From Acidocella sp. 20-57-95 (GTDB lineage Bacteria; Pseudomonadota; Alphaproteobacteria; Acetobacterales; Acetobacteraceae), in the NCBI GenBank assembly GCA_002255575.1, contig NCAT01000018.1:1-43940 (forward strand): DNA of 43,940 nt, given 5' to 3'. Shown one piece after another: positions 17,049 through 24,424 of this stretch. Position 1 is the first letter of the stretch. Every line of letters begins with the position of its first letter. The translations under genes were made by a program, and so were the position numbers. The notes beneath the pieces are model-generated. The model was not told the DNA's origin. It did no database searches and saw only the letters and a list, made by a program, of their open reading frames with translations.

Positions 17049-18338
17049 CGTGTTTTGGCGTTCCCAGTCAGACAGATGCGCCGCATATTCATTCCACTCA
17101 GCATGCTTCATCTTGGCATAAGATGCCACAAAAGACCCACCAAGGCTGGATTTCAACACGGTCGAATGTTCAAAAGCCCTCAGCGCATCAAGCAAGTTCA
17201 ATGGTAGCCGCTTGGCATCCTGCACCAGGTGCCCGTCGGTATACATGTTAATATCCAAGCGCTTGCCAGGATTGGTCTTGCGCGCAATGCCATCCATGCC
17301 GGCGCTCAAAATGCCCGCCTGCAACAAATACGGGTTGGTGGACCCATCCGCCAGGCGCATCTCAAACCGGCCAGGCTCGGGAATGCGCACCATATGCGTG
17401 CGGTTATTGCCTGAATAGGTCACGGTATTTGGCGCCCAGGTGGCACCCGATGTCGTGCGCGGCGCGTTGATCCGCTTATAGGAATTGACCGTCGGGTTCA
17501 GAATGGCGCAGAGCGCATCAGCATGTTCAATCACGCCCCCGATGAAATGGTAGCCAATTTCGGCAACTCCCAACTCACCTTTTTCATCTTCAAATAAATT
17601 CTGCTCACCCTTCCAGAGCGACACATGCGCATGGCAACCAGACCCGGTCAGCCCCAAAAACGGCTTCGGCATAAAGGTCGCGCGCAGCCCGTGTTTTTCG
17701 GCAATCGACTTCGCCATGAATTTGAAAAACACATGCCGGTCAGCTGTCACCAGCGCCTTGTCATAGCTCCAATTCATCTCGAACTGACCATTCGCATCTT
17801 CATGGTCGTTCTGATACGCCTCCCAACCCAGCGCCAGCATGGCATCGCAAATTTCCGTAATCACATCGTAACGGCGCATCAACGCAGCCGCATCATAGCA
17901 CGGCTTGGCAGCAGTATCGGCTGCGTCCGCAATTGCGGTACCATCAGCATTCGTCAGGAAGAACTCACATTCCACACCGCTTTTCATCTCAAACCCGGCC
18001 TCTGCCGCGGCCGCCACCACGCGCTTGAGCACGTTGCGCGGGCCTTGCGCTACCGGCTTGCCATCCATCCAAATATCAGAGGCCAACCAACCCACTTCCG
18101 GCTTCCAAGGCAGTTGGATCAGCGTATCCGGGTCTGGTAGCGCAAACATATCAGGATCAGCCGGCGATAAATCCAACCAAGTCGCAAACCCTGCAAAGCC
18201 CGCGCCGTTTTTCTGCATCCCCGCAATCGCGGAAGCCGGCACCAGCTTGGCCCGCTGGGCGCCGAATAAATCGGTATAGGAAATCATGAAATATTTAATG
18301 CCGCGCTCAGCTGCAATTTTTGCAAGGTCTTTTGCCAT
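17037..18338 (-). CDS. gmaS: gamma-glutamylmethylamide synthetase (type III glutamine-synthetase family)
   Basis: About 433 residues from ATG 18338, 5 bases after the mgsC stop. Glutamine-synthetase fold: ISYTDLFGAQRAKL at the N-terminus, then the metal/nucleotide motifs ECEFFLTNADG, NGQFEMNWSYDKAL, GSGCHAHVSLW, RTTSGATWAPN, and RFEMRLADGSTNPYL. It belongs to the GlnT/type III group. Placed directly after mgsABC and together with mgdABCD, it is best read as GMAS, ligating methylamine to glutamate with ATP. A plain glutamine synthetase role cannot be excluded from sequence alone. Last gene of the mgs operon. Confidence 0.85.
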   Translation of the reverse strand: MAKDLAKIAAERGIKYFMISYTDLFGAQRAKLVPASAIAGMQKNGAGFAGFATWLDLSPADPDMFALPDPDTLIQLPWKPEVGWLASDIWMDGKPVAQGPRNVLKRVVAAAAEAGFEMKSGVECEFFLTNADGTAIADAADTAAKPCYDAAALMRRYDVITEICDAMLALGWEAYQNDHEDANGQFEMNWSYDKALVTADRHVFFKFMAKSIAEKHGLRATFMPKPFLGLTGSGCHAHVSLWKGEQNLFEDEKGELGVAEIGYHFIGGVIEHADALCAILNPTVNSYKRINAPRTTSGATWAPNTVTYSGNNRTHMVRIPEPGRFEMRLADGSTNPYLLQAGILSAGMDGIARKTNPGKRLDINMYTDGHLVQDAKRLPLNLLDALRAFEHSTVLKSSLGGSFVASYAKMKHAEWNEYAAHLSDWERQNTLDC

Positions 18339-18343
18339 TTTCG

Positions 18344-19684
18344 TTAAATCCCCGTCTTCCCTGGAATCCACTCCGTTCCCGCCAAGGGCACTTGTGCCAT
18401 GGCCGCAGCCTCAATTGTCAAAGCCACCAAATCTTCCGGCTCCAAATTATGCAAATGGCTCTTCCCGCACGCCCGCGCGATCGCCTGCGCTTCCAGCGTC
18501 AATACTGAAAGATAATTCGCCAAGCGGCGCCCTGCCTTCACCGGGTCCAAACGCGCTGCCAACACAGGGTCCTGCGTGGTGATACCAGCCGGGTCACGCC
18601 CCTCGTGCCAATCATCATAACATCCAGCAGTGGAGCCAAGCTTCTGGTACTCGCTCTCCCATTCCGGCGCGTTGTCACCAATTGCAATCAATGCCGCCGT
18701 GCCAATCGCCACCGCATCAGCCCCCAGCGCCAGAGCCTTCGCCACATCGGCACCAGACCGAATGCCGCCTGAGACAATCAACTGCACTTTGCGATGCAGC
18801 CCCAGATCCTGCAACGCCCGCACGGCAGGGCGAATTGCCGCCAAAATCGGCAAACCCACATGCTCAATAAACACTTCCTGGGTTGCCGCTGTGCCGCCTT
18901 GCATCCCATCCAGCACCACCACGTCAGCGCCAGCCTTCACCGCCAGTGCCGTATCGTAATAAGGCCTGCTGGCGCCTACCTTAATGTAAATCGGCTTTTC
19001 CCAATTGGTCAGCTCTCGCAGCTCAAGAATTTTAATCTCAAGGTCATCCGGCCCGGTCCAATCCGGGTGGCGGCAGGCCGAGCGTTGATCAATCCCTTCC
19101 GGCAAATTACGCATCTGCGCCACACGTGGTGAGATTTTTTGGCCCAACAACATGCCGCCACCACCTGGCTTAGCACCTTGCCCAATCACCACCTCAATCG
19201 CATCGGCCTTGCGCAAATCCGCCAAATTCATCCCGTAACGCGAGGGCAGATATTGGTACACCAAAGTCTGCGAATGGCCACGTTCTTCCGGTGTCATCCC
19301 ACCATCACCGGTGGTGGTGGATGTTCCAACCAATGTTGCGCCGCGCCCCAATGCTTCCTTCGCCTGGCCGGACAGCGCCCCGAACGACATTCCAGCAATA
19401 GTCACCGGAATTTTCAAATGGATCGGCTTCTTCGCAAACCGCGTTCCCAGCACAACATCCGTGCCACAACGTTCCCGATAGCCTTCCAACGGGTAGCGTG
19501 AGACCGATGCGCCTAGAAACAATAAATCATCAAAATGCGGCAGCTTGCGCTTAGCCCCACCACCGCGAATATCATAAATCCCGGTCGCAGCCGCACGCTG
19601 AATTTCCGCGATCGAGTATTCATCAAACGTCGCTGATCTACGCGGTGGCGTGCGCGGAATATGCGGCCCAGAAGTTTCGTTCAT
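18344..19684 (-). CDS. mgsC: N-methylglutamate synthase subunit C (FMN-binding, GltB-like)
   Basis: About 446 residues (ATG 19684 in a TGATG junction with mgsB). Homologous to the FMN domain of glutamate synthase (GlxD). Seen: YIKVGASRPYYD, VVLDGMQGGTAATQEVF, and LIVSGGIRSGADVAKALALGADAVAIG for FMN and phosphate binding. It transfers the methylamino group onto glutamate in the three-subunit N-methylglutamate synthase. The usual cysteine-rich [3Fe-4S] segment is altered: around GCYDDWHEGRDPAGITTQ only one Cys is present. It sits between mgsB and gmaS in one operon. Confidence 0.87.
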   Translation of the reverse strand: MNETSGPHIPRTPPRRSATFDEYSIAEIQRAAATGIYDIRGGGAKRKLPHFDDLLFLGASVSRYPLEGYRERCGTDVVLGTRFAKKPIHLKIPVTIAGMSFGALSGQAKEALGRGATLVGTSTTTGDGGMTPEERGHSQTLVYQYLPSRYGMNLADLRKADAIEVVIGQGAKPGGGGMLLGQKISPRVAQMRNLPEGIDQRSACRHPDWTGPDDLEIKILELRELTNWEKPIYIKVGASRPYYDTALAVKAGADVVVLDGMQGGTAATQEVFIEHVGLPILAAIRPAVRALQDLGLHRKVQLIVSGGIRSGADVAKALALGADAVAIGTAALIAIGDNAPEWESEYQKLGSTAGCYDDWHEGRDPAGITTQDPVLAARLDPVKAGRRLANYLSVLTLEAQAIARACGKSHLHNLEPEDLVALTIEAAAMAQVPLAGTEWIPGKTGI

Positions 19685-20403
19685 CAATAAGCTCCCGCAT
19701 TATCAACATGGAAATGGTAAAGTGTGCGTGCCGAACCATAAAGCTTGAAGGCCGCCACATCAGCTTTGGCACCCGAGCGTTCCAGCAACGCCGCCAAAAT
19801 CGCCCTATCCTCATCCGTCATGGTCTTCTCTTCACAATCCGCGCCCAGGCTTGCAGGTGTGCCAGCACAGAAGATTTTCGCCTCATAAAGACTATCTCCC
19901 AAAGCCTCACCCGCATCACCCAGAATCACCAAATTGCCAGACTGCGCCATAAACGCGCTCATATGCCCAACCGAGCCCTTCACGACGATATCAATGCCCT
20001 TCATTGAAATCCCGCAGCGGGCAGAGGCATTGCCATCAATAATCAACAACCCGCCATGCGCCGTCGCACCAGCGGCTTGGCTCGCATCGCCTTTCACATG
20101 CACAATGCCGGACATCATATTTTCCGCCACCCCTGGCCCGGCATTGCCTTCAATGGTAATCACCGCGCCATCATTCATACCGGCGCAATAATATCCAACA
20201 TGGCCATCAATATGAATCCCAACCGGCACGGTCACACCCACCGCCACCGCATGTTGCCCACGCGGATTAAGGATGTGCCAAGATGTCTGGTTGCTCTGCG
20301 GCGTTAGGGCATGCAAGGCCACGCTTAAATCCCGCAGCTTTTCTTTGCCCAAGTCGAACGTAACCGCTTCGATGCGTGTCATCTCTTTTAACGCACTGCT
20401 CAC
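19684..20403 (-). CDS. mgsB: N-methylglutamate synthase subunit B (GXGXG beta-helix, GlxC-like)
   Basis: About 239 residues. Equivalent to the C-terminal GXGXG domain of glutamate synthase large subunit: repeated short beta-helix turns such as DGAVITIEGNAGPG, SGIVHVKGDASQAAG, HGGLLIIDGNASARCG and SGNLVILGDAGEALG. Structural subunit holding MgsA and MgsC together. GTG 20403 is chosen because it forms a GTGA overlap with the mgsA stop and has GGGAG 8 bases upstream; ATG 20382 is the alternative. Confidence 0.85.
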   Translation of the reverse strand: MSSALKEMTRIEAVTFDLGKEKLRDLSVALHALTPQSNQTSWHILNPRGQHAVAVGVTVPVGIHIDGHVGYYCAGMNDGAVITIEGNAGPGVAENMMSGIVHVKGDASQAAGATAHGGLLIIDGNASARCGISMKGIDIVVKGSVGHMSAFMAQSGNLVILGDAGEALGDSLYEAKIFCAGTPASLGADCEEKTMTDEDRAILAALLERSGAKADVAAFKLYGSARTLYHFHVDNAGAY

Positions 20404-21281
20404 GCTGCACGCTCCCAAAAATAAACTTTTGCAGGTTCTGGCTCAAATAATTTGGCTTTTGAAATACCCGGCAAATCCACCAAGGCACGATATTCCGAGC
20501 CAAACGCCACATAATCATCGGTCTCGGCCATCACTGCCGGCTTGCATGCCACCGGGTCGCGTAGCACACCAAAGCCGGATTCCGTACCGACAACAAAGGT
20601 GTAAAACCCGTCCAGAGTGTCCAATGCCGCAGTTAGAGCCTCATCCAACTTGGCCCCTTCCCGCAATTTCCAGCTTAAAAACCCGGCTGCCACTTCCGTG
20701 TCGTTCTGGGTTTCAAACACCATCCGCTCACGCATCAACACCCGGCGAATATCGTTATGGTTAGATAACGACCCGTTATGCACCAAGCACTGGTCCGGCC
20801 CGGTAGAAAAAGGGTGCGCTCCTTGTGTGGTCACCGCCGATTCGGTTGCCATCCGCGTATGCGCAATCGCATGGCTGCCGGACATGCCTTCAAGCCCAAA
20901 GCGCTTGGAAACCAGTTCCGGTAGGCCAACGCCCTTGAATAATTCCATCCGCGCACCGGCCGCCACAATCGCAACATCGGGGTAGCTGGCCGCCAACTTG
21001 GCCCTCACGTCCACTTCCCGGGCAACTGGCACCAAGGCCACCGCATGGTCATCGCGCAACGTCACGCCAACCTGCAAAGCATGGCCCAGAGCGGCAAAGT
21101 CAAACCCCACCGGCGCACGCAGCGTCATTTTCATGCTGCCCGGCGTACCGGCACCGTAAATGGCAAACCCAGCACTATCGGGCCCCCGGTCGGTCAGCAC
21201 GCTCAACATGCCTGCTGTCAGCGCGCCAAGTTCTGGCTCTAAATCTCGATTTTTAAGAAACAAACCGGCGATGCCGCACAT
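20400..21281 (-). CDS. mgsA: N-methylglutamate synthase subunit A (class II glutamine amidotransferase-like, GlxB)
   Basis: About 293 residues. ATG 21281 is chosen over one two codons earlier, because it gives the N-terminal MCGIAGLF in which Cys2 is the Ntn-hydrolase nucleophile, and AGG lies 7 bases upstream. Further Ntn motifs: RGPDSAGFAIY, HTRMATESAVTTQGAHPF, LVHNGSLSNHNDIRR, NDTEVAAGFL. In glutamate synthase this domain hydrolyses glutamine; in MgsABC it is thought to act on gamma-glutamylmethylamide or support that transfer. First gene of the mgsABC-gmaS unit, directly behind a candidate promoter and operators. Confidence 0.88.
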   Translation of the reverse strand: MCGIAGLFLKNRDLEPELGALTAGMLSVLTDRGPDSAGFAIYGAGTPGSMKMTLRAPVGFDFAALGHALQVGVTLRDDHAVALVPVAREVDVRAKLAASYPDVAIVAAGARMELFKGVGLPELVSKRFGLEGMSGSHAIAHTRMATESAVTTQGAHPFSTGPDQCLVHNGSLSNHNDIRRVLMRERMVFETQNDTEVAAGFLSWKLREGAKLDEALTAALDTLDGFYTFVVGTESGFGVLRDPVACKPAVMAETDDYVAFGSEYRALVDLPGISKAKLFEPEPAKVYFWERAA

Positions 21282-21301
21282 GCTCATACCTATCCGTTAC
21301 A

Positions 21302-21312
21302 CTGATATGAAT
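21302..21312. promoter_or_regulatory. half-site matching the mgs operator, at the predicted transcription start
   Basis: CTGATATGAAT differs by one base from the 11-bp arm CTGATAAGAAT of the adjacent inverted repeat. It lies over the end of the -10 box and predicted start site. A repressor bound at both sites would bracket the promoter. Confidence 0.5.
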
Positions 21313-21339
21313 GTTAGCCAGCATCGCACATCACGTCAA
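21311..21339 (-). promoter_or_regulatory. candidate sigma70 promoter of mgsABC-gmaS
   Basis: On the minus strand: TTGACG (21339-21334), exactly 17 bases, then TAACAT (21316-21311). Predicted start of transcription near 21304, about 23 bases before the mgsA ATG. The spacing is ideal, and the promoter lies in the only substantial gap between the regulator gene and mgsA. Confidence 0.6.
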
Positions 21340-21366
21340 CTGATAAGAATAATCAATTCTTATCAG
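21340..21366. promoter_or_regulatory. perfect inverted repeat, candidate operator upstream of mgsA
   Basis: CTGATAAGAAT (21340-21350), spacer AATCA, ATTCTTATCAG (21356-21366): 11-bp perfect arms. It directly adjoins the -35 box of the mgsA promoter. AT-rich, with no T-run on the relevant side, so an operator is more likely than a terminator. Confidence 0.6.
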
Positions 21367-21375
21367 GAAAATTAT

Positions 21376-22089
21376 TTAGGTCGGTTCCCGCGCGTACGTA
21401 ATAATCGAAAGATACGTCATCGGCTTCACAATCAGCTTCTCGGGTCCATGCGGCGCGCCGGAATCAAACAATAACGCATCACCGGCGGTCAGATGGTAAG
21501 ATTGGTCGCCATGCCGGTACATTACTTCGCCGGTTAACATGTAAATAAACTCGGTTCCCTCATGCTGAAAGGCCGGGTAAGGGGCGGCATCCTCGTGCAG
21601 CGTAATCAAATACGGCTCCACCACCACCTTACCACCGAGCGCATGGCCCAGCAGGCTATATTGATGCCCGGCCTTGGTGCCGCGCCGCTCAATCGTCACG
21701 CCAGTGCCAGCTTTCACAAACGAGCAATCGCGCTTTTCCTCAAAGGTTGAGAAAAATATCGTCAGCGGCACATTCAACGCGGTCGCCAGTGCCTGCAAAC
21801 TCCCCAGCGAGGGTGAAATCTGGCCATTTTCAATTTTGGAAAGCATCCCGCCCGAAAGCCCAGCGGATGCCGCCAATTCGGAAACCGTAATCCCCACCCG
21901 GCGCCGCAACTGCCGCACCTGCACGCCAATCGCCTGCTCGAGGGTCAGGTCCGAAACCGCCGCAGCGCTCGAGCCTGTCATATACGCATCCGCGATCCCC
22001 TCCGGCAGCCCGGCCTCACCCAAAGCCTCGTCTAACGAAACCTTGCTGATCCGCATGGGCTTGGCCTTCGGTGGTGTGCGCGCGGGCAT
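21376..22089 (-). CDS. XRE-cupin transcriptional regulator of the methylamine cluster
   Basis: 237 residues; ATG with AAGGAG about 9 bases upstream. N-terminal arm of about 55 residues, then an HTH_3 domain (about 58-112) with RRRVGITVSELAASAGLSGG and MLSKIENGQISPSL, then a C-terminal cupin_2 domain (about 165-232) with FQHEGTEFIYMLTGEV, DALLFDSGAPHGP and a final YLSIITY strand. The metal-ligand His/Glu residues of the cupin are present. XRE-cupin regulators usually bind a small metabolite in the cupin. Between folD and mgsA, this one probably controls the mgs promoter; the effector could be methylamine, gamma-glutamylmethylamide or N-methylglutamate (inference). Confidence 0.85.
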   Translation of the reverse strand: MPARTPPKAKPMRISKVSLDEALGEAGLPEGIADAYMTGSSAAAVSDLTLEQAIGVQVRQLRRRVGITVSELAASAGLSGGMLSKIENGQISPSLGSLQALATALNVPLTIFFSTFEEKRDCSFVKAGTGVTIERRGTKAGHQYSLLGHALGGKVVVEPYLITLHEDAAPYPAFQHEGTEFIYMLTGEVMYRHGDQSYHLTAGDALLFDSGAPHGPEKLIVKPMTYLSIITYAREPT

Positions 22090-22179
22090 TCTAAATTCTC
22101 CTTAATGTTCCGCATTATGACAAGAAAAACCGACTTGCCCAGCGGTGATTAGGGTTTAGTGCCGAAATTAGGCTATTAT

Positions 22180-23061
22180 TTAGCCAAAACCATGAGTTCT
22201 CTTAAAGGCTGTTAGCGTATTGCGCAGCAAACAGGCAATTGTCATGGGCCCAACGCCGCCAGGAACGGGGGTAATGCGCCCGGCCACGTCCAAAGCCTCA
22301 GCGTAAGCCACATCGCCCACCAGCCGAGTCTTGCCCTCAGAAGCAGGTACCCGGTTGATCCCCACATCGATCACGGTGGCACCCGGCTTAATCCAATCGC
22401 CCTTAATCATCTCCGGCCGGCCCACCGCGGCCACCAGAATATCCGCGCCTCGGCAAATTTCCGGAAGATTCTTACTGCGCGAATGCGCAATCGTCACGGT
22501 GCAATTCTGTGCCAACAAAAGCTGCGCCACCGGCTTACCCACAATATTAGACCGGCCCAGCACCACCGCGTGCTGGCCAGAGAGATCCCCCAGCACATCA
22601 TTCAGCAGCATCACGCAGCCGAGCGGCGTGCACGGCACCAGCCCCGGCAACCCCACCGCGAGGCGCCCGGCATTGATCACATGAAATCCATCAACATCCT
22701 TATCCGGGTTGATCGTATCCAGCACTTTGGCGGAGTCGATATGCCCCGGCAGCGGCAACTGCACCAAAATACCATGCACAGCATCATCGGCATTCAAACG
22801 CGCAACCAGCGCAATTAACTCAGCTTCCGGCGTTTGCGCTGGTAATCTAAATTCAAAAGACTCCATACCTGCCAGCACCGTCTGCTTGGCCTTGTTGCGC
22901 ACATAAACCTGGCTGGCCGGGTCTTCCCCCACCAGCACCACCGCCAACCCTGGCTGCTTACCGTGCGCCGCTTTCAGCGCAGCTACCTCCTGGCGAATCG
23001 TTTCCACCAGCCTGGCGGCAAACGCCTTGCCATCAATAATCTTGCGCTCCACCGCACTCAC
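22180..23061 (-). CDS. folD: bifunctional methylene-H4F dehydrogenase / methenyl-H4F cyclohydrolase
   Basis: 293 residues. Interconverts 5,10-methylene-, methenyl- and 10-formyl-tetrahydrofolate with NADP. Seen: [19 protein letters not shown] with the catalytic Lys at the end, [42 protein letters not shown], and the C-terminal [14 protein letters not shown]. The GTG at 23061 overlaps the purU stop (GTGA). Within this cluster it oxidises the methylene-H4F released by N-methylglutamate dehydrogenase. A second folD elsewhere in the genome is likely. Confidence 0.96.
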   Translation of the reverse strand: MSAVERKIIDGKAFAARLVETIRQEVAALKAAHGKQPGLAVVLVGEDPASQVYVRNKAKQTVLAGMESFEFRLPAQTPEAELIALVARLNADDAVHGILVQLPLPGHIDSAKVLDTINPDKDVDGFHVINAGRLAVGLPGLVPCTPLGCVMLLNDVLGDLSGQHAVVLGRSNIVGKPVAQLLLAQNCTVTIAHSRSKNLPEICRGADILVAAVGRPEMIKGDWIKPGATVIDVGINRVPASEGKTRLVGDVAYAEALDVAGRITPVPGGVGPMTIACLLRNTLTAFKRTHGFG

Positions 23062-23915
23062 GGTGTGAACACCACGGTCTTCTTCCCGTTCAAAATCACC
23101 CGGTCTTCCAAATGGTACCGCACGGCGCGCGCCAGCACCCGGCGCTCTATATCCCGGCCCTTGCGCACCAAATCATCTGGTGTGTCCGCGTGCGAAATAC
23201 GTTCCACATCCTGCTCGATAATCGGTCCTTCATCCAAATCGGTCGTCACATAATGCGCCGTCGCGCCAATCAGCTTCACGCCCCGCGAATGCGCCTGATG
23301 GTAAGGTTTTGCGCCTTTGAAGCCCGGCAGAAATGAATGATGGATATTGATGCATTTGCCACTCAGCTTGGAAGCCAGAGCATCCGATAATACCTGCATA
23401 TAACGCGCCAGCACCACCAGCTCGGCGTTGGTTTCCTTCACCAAGGCCCAAATCTGGGCTTCCTGCTCCATCTTGGTATCCTTGGTAATCGGCAGATGGT
23501 GGAACGGAATCCCCGCCAGATCGATCCCGGCAAAATGCTCTGCCCCATGGTTCGAGACGATTGCCGCCGGCGTCATTTTCAACTCACCAATCCGCCAGCG
23601 ATACAGCAAGTCCACCAAGCAATGGTCGAATTTCGAGACCAGCAGCAACACTCGGCGCGGCGCGGTATGGTCGTTCAAATGCCAGGTAAACCCAAATTTA
23701 ACAGCGACCTCAGCAAGGCTTGCCCGGATATCTTCCAACCGCTCCGCACCGATAAAGTCAAACGCGATCCGGGCAAAGAACTTGCCGGTTTCAGCATCAT
23801 CATATTGCTGCGCCTCACGAATATCGCCGCCCTGCTCAAACAGGCACGTTGCCACGGCCGCCACAATGCCAGGACGGTTCTGGCAGGAAAAACTCAGCAC
23901 ATATTGCGATTTCAT
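23058..23915 (-). CDS. purU: formyltetrahydrofolate deformylase
   Basis: About 285 residues from ATG 23915; a TTG 12 bases earlier overlaps the mgdD stop and is less likely. Hydrolyses 10-formyl-H4F to formate and H4F. Seen: the N-terminal ACT domain [18 protein letters not shown], then the formyltransferase domain with [42 protein letters not shown] and [18 protein letters not shown], which carry the catalytic His and Asp. Placed after mgdD it recycles H4F and drains the methyl carbon as formate. Confidence 0.95.
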   Translation of the reverse strand: MKSQYVLSFSCQNRPGIVAAVATCLFEQGGDIREAQQYDDAETGKFFARIAFDFIGAERLEDIRASLAEVAVKFGFTWHLNDHTAPRRVLLLVSKFDHCLVDLLYRWRIGELKMTPAAIVSNHGAEHFAGIDLAGIPFHHLPITKDTKMEQEAQIWALVKETNAELVVLARYMQVLSDALASKLSGKCINIHHSFLPGFKGAKPYHQAHSRGVKLIGATAHYVTTDLDEGPIIEQDVERISHADTPDDLVRKGRDIERRVLARAVRYHLEDRVILNGKKTVVFTP

Positions 23916-23923
23916 AGACGCGT

Positions 23924-24424
23924 TCAATCCTCAAATTCACGGCAAGCTTCAATCAGCGATGCGTATAGAGACTGCGCGAAGCTTCGGAAACAGGCCAAAC
24001 GGAATGCCTCCCCTTCCCGCCAAATCTGCACGCCAATATGCCCAGCCAGGGTCAAGGCCGTGGCACCATCGGCAAACACCTGCTCATGCAGATCAATCGG
24101 CACTAATTTTGCCAGCGCATCCCGCGCATGCGGGCCGGAAACCGTAAAAACAGACCGGCCATCCGCCTGGTCTGTCATTGCGGCAAACGGGGTGGTCAGC
24201 GCCTCAACCGCGCCGCCCACCACCAACCACGCATCCGGGCCAGACCAGAGATACAACGTCTCCCCAACCCGCACGGATTTTGGCGTGAGCGGCAACGCCA
24301 CCCCTAAAGCCGCTTGCAACGCCGCCGTCTGGCCGTGAAACGCCGCCAAGCTCACCAGCGGTAAAACCGGCTCCGGCGTCACCATCGCCGTCGCCACGAA
24401 CGGAAAAATCTCAGCCTCAAGCAT
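23924..24424 (-). CDS. mgdD: N-methylglutamate dehydrogenase subunit D (sarcosine oxidase gamma-like)
   Basis: About 166 residues from ATG 24424, which overlaps the mgdC stop by 8 bases. Related to SoxG, the small subunit of heterotetrameric sarcosine oxidases. Seen: the moderately conserved core [35 protein letters not shown], and C-terminal [19 protein letters not shown], a shortened GCV_T-like fold. Its role is structural, supporting the folate-binding side of the complex. Subunit order B-D-A-G (mgdABCD) is the standard one. Confidence 0.85.
   Translation of the reverse strand: MLEAEIFPFVATAMVTPEPVLPLVSLAAFHGQTAALQAALGVALPLTPKSVRVGETLYLWSGPDAWLVVGGAVEALTTPFAAMTDQADGRSVFTVSGPHARDALAKLVPIDLHEQVFADGATALTLAGHIGVQIWREGEAFRLACFRSFAQSLYASLIEACREFED

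Noticed and set aside
22171..22185. Hairpin GGCTA-TTATT-TAGCC at the folD stop codon, as a terminator
   Set aside because: Only a 5-bp AT-containing stem with no T-run; too weak to call.
23496..24338. 280-codon plus-strand frame opposite purU and mgdD
   Set aside because: Low-complexity antisense composition and no motif; purU and mgdD are well supported.
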